From the NCBI RefSeq assembly GCF_001949145.1, contig NW_019091595.1, forward strand, positions 319,583-383,582: a DNA stretch of 64,000 nt, in the 5' to 3' direction. The notes below the pieces were generated by a model. The model did not search any database, was not told where the DNA came from, and worked only from the letters and a program-made list of their open reading frames with translations. Shown one piece after another: positions 13,301 to 25,300 of the stretch. Every line of letters starts with the position of its first letter. Positions within the stretch are counted from its first letter, which is position 1. A program made the translations under genes and the position numbers. Source of the stretch: Acanthaster planci. Its lineage: Eukaryota; Echinodermata; Asteroidea; Valvatida; Acanthasteridae.

Positions 13301-16300
13301 GACTGGTTTTAGTGATCACCTAGAGATTGGGATGATGATCAAGGTTGGTGTTCAATCACTCCTGGTACCACGCAACAGTGGTGTCTGGGCAGACAGGAGC
13401 CAAAAAACCTGTTTGGAAAGGGGAGGGGGGGTTGTGGATATTCACCACCATTGTTTGGAACATATTCTTCCCAGAACAGTCTTACAGGGGAAAGACAGAG
13501 GTCTGCAATGCTGGGTCAATGAATTGACAGGGGCTGTTGCCATGACAAAAGAGTTCCCACAGGAAACTGAAAAACAAGTTCCATGACTTTTCCTGGAACT
13601 TCCTAGATTAAAACAAGACAACTCCCTTGACATAGAGAAAAGTTTTTTTGGTATTGTGAACGGGAGGACTGCCATAGCCACTACTTTAGACTGACAAGGA
13701 ATCTAGAATTTATCATTCCATATGAAGTCAAAAGTAGCCATCCTTCCCCCCAAAAATACTTTGCATGATCTTGATTTCCATGACTAGTTTCCTTCTGACA
13801 ACATGATTCTAGGAGACCCAATATGTACATGTAGTTTTTCCAATGATTTTCTAGGACAACATTTCTTTCAGGACTTATCAGGATTATCCTTGTCTGTGGG
13901 AGCTATGACGACTGAGAAATGCTGCACAAGTTGATCTTAACCGGTCTACCGATTCTACTACATCCGCGGCCTCAAAATTTCAAGTGGGATTTCAAGTTTT
14001 CTCCGCGCACTTAACTATGAGTCTCCTCTCCAGTGTTGCAGTTGATATCCAAGCATGAGTCTTTTGCCATGAGTGGGAGCAAGATCGAGTCCACAGCAAT
14101 TCTTTTTTCCATTGCCTGAGTTGAGTACAGTGCAAAACCGATACTCCTCAGGAAAGACAGCACAGGTTTGTGCACTTCAGTAGCAACTCATTTGTATCAT
14201 TCCTCCATGGTCACATAAACACCACAGGTACACGTACACCTGCCTCAGCTCACACCAACGAGGACAACTTGTATTCAAGACTACCAGTACAGAAGCATGG
14301 GCAGTCAACAGTGTGCACACACAAATGGGGAGGGCCACACAGTGCTTTTTTCAATTCCTGCATAGAATCTGTGGGAATGGGGAGGGCCACACAGAGCTTT
14401 TTTCAATTCCTGCATAGAATCTGTGGGAACGGGGAGCGGCAAAAGACACTCTGCACTAGCAAGGATCTTCCACATTTAAAGAGCATCTTTAAGTAAACGT
14501 TGTTTTCTCTGATTTTATCTGTTCAAATAAAAATGGAAGCATCCAAATGGAACGCAGTACCATTTGTCTTCAGAGCTCAACTATAACAAGCTTAAAGGGG
14601 TTTTTTCTGTTAATGCCAAGATGCAAACTCTGAATGCAGATTGCGTCATTCAGAGAACACAGAGAAAATGTGGGGAACCCTTGCCCTGTCTTTGTAGTGG
14701 ATAAATCCTTGTGCATGCCAAACAATGGTTGCACGTTTTGTTTGGCATGCACAAGGCTTATCCACTTTGAACACAGGGCATGGGTTCCCCTAATTTTCTC
14801 CGAATGATGCAATCCACATTCAGAATTTGCAACTTGGCATGAACTGCGAAAAAGCCTTTTTAAGCTTGTCATCCCGTAGTTGGGGTCTGAAGACAAATGA
14901 CACTGCATTCGATTTGGATCAGAGAAAACGTGTTTAACTAAGAGGTGCTCTTTAACGACTCCATCACAATACAATGAAATGCAGGTCAATCTGTGAATGC
15001 ATCTACATGTACATACAGTATGGTCGCATGCACATTAAGACTACAAAATTAATTGTCAATGCTGCAGTTACGCAAAGTGCTTGTTGCACTCGGGGTTAGC
15101 CTTCTGCGCTTCCACACATGATTACGCGTGACCCGCAGACAGCCCTTTGATCATGTATAACCTACAGTGGCATGTCTTCTCAGAATATCATACCAGTACA
15201 TGTAGGTGCCCTTCAAATGACCTTGTAGTCTAACACCAGATATGCCTTCTGGGAAGGGCAAGTTTTTTTACATTTTCTTCATACTGGTACATCACTGAGT
15301 TGTCCACATTGCATCTCTGATGTCCTGCATGTACTTTGTATATACAGTACTGTATATAGGCCTATACACGGGGAAACAATAGAGGTCATACAAGTATGCA
15401 AAACCCATTCACAAGATCAATATGTAGGGTTAACATAACAAGCGGTTAACATAACAAGTGGGGGGTTTGCAAGGGACTTTTCTGCAACATAACACTGACA
15501 ACATACAGTCTTCTGCGAACTGGTCGGCTATGTTATACTTTCATTGCAAAAGGTACCGTAATATCAACAAGTGCCATCCGGCACTACCGGTACGACAGTT
15601 TACCAACTGTCCACATACATGTACATGTAGGGTTTACCCTAACTTTATCAAATTATCAAAAGTCTCTGTAAATCTGAAATCATTAAGTCCAATAATGTGG
15701 CTTAAAAGTACATGCAATTTTACTTCATATTTCCATCCTGGGTCAGCTTGCTCTATCAATATTAAATGTCAGTTCCTGAAACCGGACTCCTCTTAATGCA
15801 GCTAAAATCATCTCAGTTTTTCCATAACATTAAACTTTTCACTTTTCAAGTGTTGATTTATAATCTTTCATTGTTAATAACTAGAACCATTCGTATAAAC
15901 AGGATGAACGAAAAAGGGTGTTTACTTGTACAGTAGATTAAGCAGAAAACGAAGCAGCTGGACATCAATACATGCAGGTGTTAATTTTGGAGACAACATG
16001 CAATTTTTTCTCTGACAAGGTGAAGACATGGGACATCAAAATTGAAACTTAGTGTACATAGGCCACAAGTGTTCTGCCAGTTATTTAGACCTCTGAGATT
16101 AGTGATCCGTTTCCTTATGCTTCTGTTGAAATGAAAGAGTTCTTAACACCCACACTGTACAACATTTTTATGACTCACTTTTCACAAGTTGTGATGACGC
16201 ATCTCAGTGGTACTCACAAGGTAGTTGTTTTATGTCTGCTACTCATGTTTGCTTCGAACTTTATTCAGGTCACTCTAGTCAATGTTTTGCTCGCTTAAAA

Positions 16301-19300
16301 ATTGTCCAAATAAAAATTCTGATCCTGTCATGAATAGCTGGAGGCTTTTTTCTCTTGTCAAAATGTCAAGTTACTTGTCTGCACCAGTACGTGTAAGTTA
16401 CTTTGTTAAGAACTATTCCAAACCTCCAATATGTATGACTCGTAGTTTTATTTCTCTCCCTCAACGCCCTCCCCCAACTGCACTTCTTTGTCCATATGCA
16501 GTCAGAAAATGTCAAGCACAGGTGTTTTCACAGTCCCTTAAAATCACCATACAAAGTTTCCAGTCTAATTATGGTCTTACTCAAGCCACAATGTGATTTA
16601 CATCAACACGTTGAGTCACCTAACAGTATATAAAAAGTGTGCACATTATTAAAAATAATATTCTTAATAAAAACAAATCATCAAAATCAACATGTGAATC
16701 TCTTTATATACATTTGTACCTGTACACCATAAATGTTCAATATTTAACGATGGTGTGCCATAGCAGGGGGTTTTAAAGTGGTCCATTTGGGTCCACAAAA
16801 ATTTGAGGGGAACTGTTACATTTGTGTCTTCTTTCGTCAAAAAAGTGACAAGATGATTCTTACAAGCTCCTAGTGTAGTGGCATGATAGCTCCAGCCAAG
16901 ACCATACACATAAACCCCATCAAGCAAGTTTGGTATTCTGACAGTACATGTACCTACTCAGAAAGAAGCGTGTTGATGGCCATTCAAGGTACATGCAGGA
17001 GACATCAGGCCAATCAAGGTGGCCATGCACAAATGCACATTATATACATGGACATGTACCGGTACTGTACAATGCAAAATTGTTTGGGTTTCCTCTTTTC
17101 TTTCAACAATCTGAAAGGGGACAGATGAGCCCAGCATCCATCAATGTTGTTTCTTTTTGCTGAATATTAAATTAGCAACAAAAGCATGATCAAAGGAAAT
17201 CCCAAAACAAGCAAAACGTGCACAATCATTATACGTGTAAATACTTATCCACGAGTGTATTGTGAGCGTGGCTTTTTTTATTCAGTTTGACAAATATCTG
17301 AAACATCGTAACTGACACCAGTTTACAAAAGAGAGGCCAGCTTGTAAAACGTGATTCTACCCTGTCAGACATCAATAACCCTGGGCTATAAAATCAGGTG
17401 ATGGAGTGTTTAGAGTAGATAACTGAAACTCAAGTGCTCCACTGACAATGCACAAAATGCACAATAGACCAAAGTTTTTTATCACCTAATGGTCATATTA
17501 TGAACCCCCCACCCCAGTCGATTGCACCTGCCTGATAATAATGGGTGTTTTCATAACTGATAGTCACTGTCAAATAGTTGGTATTATGGAGGCACAGAAT
17601 CTCCTTGAGTTTAAAGCAACAATTTTGAGATTAAATAACCGCACACAAGAGTCACAGCCATAACATTTTTATGTTTGATAATGTTAGGTTAAAACAGGTA
17701 AAGTGAGAAAGTCTGTCTAAATGATCTTTCTGGATTAAACTCAAGTCTTTGTGTTCTCAGATAGCAGAACAGACATCTGGTGAGACAACTGAGGGTTTTA
17801 TTGTTACTCAAACCATGGGGAATGTTCTTATTACTCTGTGCTAAAACTTAGTTTCTGGCATGGAAACCCAGTCAAGCATTGACATAGTGTTTAAGTCAAG
17901 AGTTACGAATTAATCACCAGTGACTGATGTTCAAACACAGTTCTCAAAAAAGCTGTCAAATAACTGACTTTAACTAGTCTATTATAAATCAGTGAAGGCC
18001 AAACTTCGACAATCACAGCTCAAGCCTACAGGGTATAAGCCCCTGGGACTAAGGTAGTCTTGGTCAAGATGTTGTTGTGTTGTTGATACAAGAGATGACA
18101 CTCACAAGACGAATAGCTGGAATGCACGAACCACAACTAGCCACACCAGCAACAACTCTTGGGAAGTCAAATCTCCCCCTAAAATTGGGGGGAAACTCAC
18201 AGCACATGCGCTATTTATGAAAGCAGGTGCTTCCCATTTTCGGTTCATGCAGGTGCATACATGTTGTACAGCCACGAAAAAGTTGCACAATAGTCTGGTG
18301 CAATCCTGCATGGCATTGGTCGAAAGCTGTGTTATGGCACTGGTCGAAAGTTGTGTTCGACTGTGAGTGTGTGGTACCACCATCGCTCTGTTTCACACTT
18401 AAGAAATCCAAGATAATTGGTGCTACATGTACTTGAAAAATGAAACTCTTTCCAAATCCTGTTGGCAAGTTTACAAAAAGGTCGTGGCCTTAAACAAACT
18501 GTTGAAGAGCATGACTTTGTTAGCTTTTCACACTGGGAAGACCTAATTTTTTTGCAGCAAATTGCAAAGCATCATCAAAGTGTTTGGCCATTTTTTTCAT
18601 GGCATGCAACCATGTACTGTAAATACATGTATGTACATGTGCAATGTACATGTACACATACTACCGGTACATGTACATTACGTACATGTAAATGTACATG
18701 TACACTCACATACTGGTACAAGCAGGAGTCAGGGGAATAGACAGATCACGCATCATGCATTTTTCAAGTATGATGCATATTCAGTGATACAATTCAGTGC
18801 GTATCATGTATTATGCTAATTACATGAATGTGAGCGCACATTGACCAACTTCCCAAGGTGTTGCTGGCATTGCTACATGTAGTTGTGGTTTGTGCAATCC
18901 AGATCCAGCTACTCATCTTGTGGGCGCCCTCTTGCATATCAACAACGCATCTTGACCAAGATTAGGATTGAGGCTGAAGTTGGCCGAGAACAGGAGGTTT
19001 GAGCAACAACAAACTACAAGGATGCCCGTAAAGACTGGCAAATATTATACCACTGGGTGGTATTTAAAGCAATGCAAGCGGGCCAGGGACACACAGTGTG
19101 ATTTGAAGAACTGTTAGTATGCTCAATGACTAAAAGCCCTGTACTTGTCAACACAATGAGCAGTGACTAAACCAGTAAATTTCCTTGTCACCCTGCTGAA
19201 TGATCCTGATCCCCCCCCCCTGGGTAAAGGTGACATAAGATTGTTGACTCTTCAATTCCCAGACCAGCAAAAGTTTGGTCAAGATCCTGCTCCTTAAAAT

Positions 19301-22300
19301 AGAAAAGGAAAAGAAATACTTCCACAAGTGTCGTGTTCTAGGGGTAGCTTTCCCACTTCAATGTTACTGTGAAAAGCCGGATGCATTGGTTTGTTTTACA
19401 TACATGTATAACATAATATAATCGTTCAATACTGTATGAATGGATGTACAAGGCAAATACAAGTTGGCAAAGCCCTGATGTGTCTTATACTATGTTGTCC
19501 ACTATAATAAAGCTGTGACGAATATCTGAATAATTGAATTATCAAATATTTGAATATTAATTTTTGAATTTGAATATTCGAATGCAAAATTCATGAAAAG
19601 GGAGGGAGAATTTTCTTTTGTTTCAAATGAGAAAAATTACACTATGAAGGCTTGTTCCAAGCAGATTCAAATGAAAAGCGACAGAAACCTTACAACAATT
19701 CAAAACGTACATTACTGATTAAAAAAGTTAAAAGGAATATACACTGTCAAAAGGAAAAGAAGTATTATAAATTTTATCTCTTAAATCTTGCTAAATCATG
19801 GCTGGAGATACCTGTAGACGTGACAACTGCAACTGATTTTGTATATGGTTTGTTCCTCAATAATCTGCCAGTCGGTACGATCCAATATTCGGATATTCAA
19901 TTGAATTGAAGGTCAAATATTCGAATAGTAAATTATTTGAATTGAATCAGCCCTACACTAAAAAAGCAATGTGCTAATGTAAACACAATTCAATGTGAAA
20001 GCAAGGTCTGACAACAGTGTACCATCAAAACTGCATGTTACATGTGTTTGTTACCACTTAACAAAGATTCCCCAGATAGAGATGACATTACAGACTGGTC
20101 CTTCTGTTTGTTAGCAAACTATATTTGGAGCTGTTTCTTTTTCAAAGAACCCTGCAACATATATGCTCAGTCAAGCCTGTGGGGCAAACACAACATGATG
20201 CTTTCAAACTTAAGAGGAATGGTTGAAAGAAATGTTTCATTCCTGAACAAGGTTCACAAAGCAGGTAGCATAGAATCAGCCTACAACTTACATGTAGACG
20301 GAAAGTTTAAGTCAAGAACATGATCATGCAGACCTCACGGTAACATACGCTGATGCTCTGTGGAATGAAAGACCCTACGTTTAACTTGCACTGCACTGTT
20401 TTCTCATCTTTAACCACTTGCTGCCAGAGAACCCTGTTTCAAGCACAATGGGTTTATATGCTTCGTGCACCATGGGTTTATACGCAGAGTCGGGGTGCCT
20501 GAAATGGGACAAAAGAACTGGTCTGTGTAACGTAAGACCGTACTTGGAACAAACGACCTGCTGCTGGGAATTGTCATCATTTTACAGCTTGCATTTTTCG
20601 CAGGTAATCCGTCACTGTTTTTAAACAGTATACCACTGTTTTGGGCATGGCGCGCCCGCGGATTAGCACCGTGGACAAAAGTGATCCAAGGCCCCATTAC
20701 TGAGCAACACAGCACCAGTGCATGCTAATCCAGCCACATTTGAAAAGATGCCACTCACATTCACTGGGGACAAAGGAAATTACGCAACACCTCACAATTC
20801 TGGGCTCTCTTTACAGGGCGGCAGGCCTGGCTGAAATACTCAGGAGTCAATGAAGGTTGCCTGTCAGCTTAGAGTAGCCATAGTCATTTGGGTAGGTGTA
20901 AACGACCATTAAATGAAAAGATGAATTTTTGATGAATTTTGAAAAATTAAAATCTTGAAAATCTCCCGTATGTGTGCACAGCATTTTTAAAAGCACCTGG
21001 CAGCAAGTGGTTAAAGTTACAAAGCAGTTTCAAACTGTGAAATCGTACATGTGGATGTACGTGATGCAATTTAATCAATCTACGGTATGGTGTTACTTCA
21101 GCTGAGCAAAACTGGAAAGTCTCAACTTGGCAACCCGGGATAGCCATTAGTCAACTCTACATCCAGAGAAGCAGGTCCCAACTCAAGATTCAGGAATTTG
21201 TTCACCTGTGACAATGCACTAATTTTAAGCGACTGTTTCATTGAGCAGGATTTGATCACCAAAGGACACTTCTTTCCCAGTCTTGATACTGGACAGCAAC
21301 ATAGCCTAAGATTTTTGTCGGCATCTACATGTAGTTATTGCATACAGAACAAAAGCAGGAGTTCCAGGACAGCTGGAGTTCAAAGTTTGGAGGGAGGGGG
21401 TTATACGTACAAGAAGCGAAGGGTACAATTGCAGAGTTTACACAGTCACGTTGTACCAGTCAGCAATTCCCTCTGGAGCACATAATAAAACTAAATATTT
21501 TATCGCCAGCAGCTACAAAATGATTTTGAAGAACTGGAGCTTGATAAGGATCAGGATAGTTTTAAGGACGAAGCAAACACTGTAAATTTCTGCAATTTTT
21601 GGAATATCAGCTGATCATCACTAACGGGGTTGATGAAAGCTGATGAACAATGACAAAATGGACTGATGCACATTGGTACCAGTAAGAGATGAGATCTGTG
21701 TACTCACCCTGGTGGTACTAAGATATGCAATTGCATGCAAAGTGTTTGACCTACCGGTACCTGAGCAAGAACTCTTATCAAGCATGCTGTAAAGTGAGCA
21801 AGTTTGAGAAAAAAAATCAAGAGGCAACTCCAAATACTACAGCCTTCAGCGAGTGCTTCAACTTTGAGCCAATGAACTTTGGAGACACGGTACCTTCAAA
21901 TGGGACTTGTACCATGTCACTTCTTCACTTCAATATTTCCTCAAAATACATGTACCATTAAAATTTCACAGTTTAAGACAAAATTCACATCCTCTTGTCT
22001 TCCTTGTACACCATTCATCATTTGTTGCACTTTTATATTTTGCAATCTCACAGTGCACTTTGAACCCGAGATTCACGTTTTTGGTTTTCCAGTTCAGGAA
22101 GCAACGTAGAAAGAAGAGCTTTCTTCAGAACTCACTTTTGACGGGCATCAAGTCCAATGTAAAGCAATCTTACGTAGTGGCTGGGTTATAATTGGAGGAA
22201 CCACCAGTACTGCCGTGGTACCACACTAAGGTGAATTACAAACTTAGGCAAGCATTCATATTGGCAAGTTTAAGACACCCTGATCCAGGCATACACCATA

Positions 22301-25300
22301 CTGTGAGCTCACCATCTGCATGACAGCATGGCATTACCCCCATAACTGCAGGGTTTGATGTCCGACATGCTTCCACGAAAGCGAGGTGGACGTCAAACCC
22401 CACAGTTCTGGGGATGAACATGACATCACTATTTGTAATTTTAGAAGCAGCATCAGTGCTCCACTATCCCGAATTCTTGGCAAAACCTTTACAAATCTTC
22501 CCCATTGGCTTTTGAAGGACCTGTGTGTTTTAGAATTAGCAATTCAATCAAGATAGCTACACTTGTGTTACCTTATTGACCACATCCATGAGATCATAGT
22601 CTCCGAAGACAACACGGCCGCTGCCTGTTGGTTTGAAGCTGATGTTGTGATTGCTTCCTGTCTGAAAGATAAGATGCCCATCATTGGTCACCATTCGGGG
22701 CCTAAAAAGAAGAAAAAAGGTGCATGAAAAATTCAATGAAATCTGTAGATCAACTAAAAAAGAAAAAGCATCATTTTTAATGCCTTTCCAAAGAACCAGT
22801 ACACATGCATCAGGAGCAGTCACAAATCAGGCAGGTTAAAAATCCTGATGTGCATTCTCCTTAAACTAAGGTTCATGTACAGGTTATTATTACGCACTTA
22901 TTTGTATGATGGGCTGCAAATAATGTAGATTTACCGGTAGCTAATAAATTACTGTTGTATGAGCCCAAATGGCACAATCTATGAACTTTGCAGTACAGAG
23001 CCGTTTTCAAAATCTTCAAAGGGCAGCAAATGCCAAGCGACTGAATACTTATGGTGGCTTGGGTCCTTCTATAAATTAGGGGTATTAAGTTTTTTGTGTC
23101 CCTGTCATATCTGACATACATGTATGATTTTGTAAGTTCAGACCACATTCTCTAGTTTCTGAGTGTGGTGAATCAACGCAAATTACCTGCCAAACAAACA
23201 GAAATAATTTGAAATCGATTTCAGTTATATTTCCATGTCAAATTACATAGGTAGGGTGTAACAGGGCCACAAATATGTCACACATTTGGACCCAAAAGTT
23301 ATATCACCAACATGTACTGGTACATGTACTAGTACTACTAACTACATAGTACCAATATTTCCTGCACACTCCTTTCAAGGTTTTGAGCAGGTCAGGGATG
23401 GTGAGGGACCATCAATTTTCTTTTCATTATTGTCACAAGCTACCAAACCGTATTCTGAAGAAAGGGATTAGGAAGCTATATCCAGTTTTCAGAAATATTG
23501 AAAGTGACTACATCCAGCATAGAAACTGTTTTCCCTGTTAAGTTTGTACTTCTTATGGGGCCCAGTAAACAAACGCTCTTTGTAGCCTCCCAAGACTGAT
23601 AAAAATCATTTTTTAAGTTGACATAAACAAAGTGATTCAAAACCAACACAAAAAAAACTTCAATGTTAACAAATTGCACATACTTTTTTCCACTCTCATG
23701 CAAAAAATTTCAAAAATTTCACCAAAACTACTGCACAGGTGTACATGTACCGGTAAGTTCAAGTAAATCTATCAAATGGCCAGGTTTCTGATAATGAAGA
23801 TAATGTAGGAGAGAGTTTGTTCCTTTGAAAGTAAACCAGATTTCTTCAAGGAAACTGGATGCATAAAGGACAAGATGAAGAAGTAGGCAGGCACCTTCCA
23901 AGAAGTGAAGTGACTCATCTGGCAATCTTTTGCCTAAGACAAAATGTTCTAGAGAGGAAATACTTGATAAAACCACACAAAATAAGTTAATTCCATGCGG
24001 ATCCTTTGGAATGTGATAACTTCCTCATTGTTTCCTGTACAGGAGAGACTCACAATTATCAACAGAAAGATTCTGAGTAGTGTGAAACATACATGTAGGT
24101 CCTCAAGGCAAGATTTGTTATCAGGTAAAGCTTGAAGGGCCCATGCTATAGAGTAAAGATTATTGGCCAATCAAGCATGACTTTTCTTTACACTGCCAGG
24201 GGGGAGAGATCCTGTTCATGGTGGAAACCAGTGATCTGGAAAATGTAACTGCCCATTCTAATTCAATTCACAGTGGCACTGTTTGTGTTTGGGCAATAAA
24301 CATTAAAGACAAACTCCAATGATGCTAATTTTTCTCATATTGATTCCTATTCAGAAGAGCCAAGTCTAATAAAAGTGGCACATACATGTATCATTATCTC
24401 CCTTGCAATACACATTTTTGAGTTAATAAAACACAATTTTTGTACTAATTTTTCCTGCGGGTCCAGTCTGGTATTGTAAAAATGGATGTGTCATCACGAC
24501 TCATTAGCATCTAATGAATATTGATTTCTGTGATATATTACCGTGGAGAGGAAATACCACAGTGTGTGCGCTATAGGAACGCAAAGCATGCGTAGTCGCG
24601 GACGACAGCCCGAACTTGAAGAATTTTAATCTCAGTTCTTTTGCAGAATTTCTAGTACATGTACATCTACCAATGACGCACAATTTCAGAATTATTTTAA
24701 ATCATAAAGAAAGGAGCACAAACTCTCAACGAAAAAGAGAGAATGCAGCACAGTAGACCCAGTGTAGTGGTCTCAGCTGTCTCCCGGTCTCAGCAGTCCC
24801 CCCCCCCCCGACGTACATGTAGCACAATAATAGTTTATTTTCGAAATGTTTAAAACCGTTGGAGTTTGTCTTTAACAGTTATCCCGTATTCAAACTGGTC
24901 AACACTACAAGACCTGTGACCCTAGAAATCACACAGAAAACATATATGTACATGGATGTACGCATGTTGAAATCAGTTTCCACACACAGATGAAACCTTG
25001 ACCAAGACAAGTAAAAAGTCTTTCCCTCCAGCTGCTTACATGTATTTCTTTCTGTTAGTAGTCCTCATACATTCATGTATGGTGTACATATATGTACAAG
25101 TACATGAAGGGTAAAATTACTTGGAAAAAGGACAGGAAGTTCATTGTGGTGGCTCTTGACTTCAGATGTCATTTGGGGGAGGGTGTCACCTTTACTATCC
25201 TACTCTGTACATGTAGGTGGAAATCACAACCTAATCCCACCTGCAGTCCTAGCCCCTGCAATGTGTAGCAGATTACCACCCACTTTAAGGCCAACTAATA

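Larger units (their letters stand above)
18059..18960. mobile_element. inverted-repeat element carrying a RecQ-like fragment
   Basis: The outer about 115 bases at each end are inverted copies, both beginning CTTGGTCAAGATG and sharing stretches such as accacaacta and the gggaagt end. The interior holds a broken helicase fragment and a dense ACATGT tract. I could not define a target duplication, so the superfamily is open. Confidence 0.6.
10113..22571 (-). other. cubilin intron 2 (12.5 kb), rich in small transposons
   Basis: Contains the inverted-repeat elements listed separately at 11639, 14476, 18059, 19508 and 20414, a 52-base tandem repeat at 14327, dense ACATGT palindromes near 18600 and a long hairpin at 22328. 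I found no additional cubilin exon; the phases of exons 2 and 3 already join. Confidence 0.7.

Noticed and set aside
18600-18720. The ACATGT tract as a CRISPR-like or satellite array.
   Set aside because: There is no regular repeat and spacer structure; it is a mesh of short palindromes in an animal intron.
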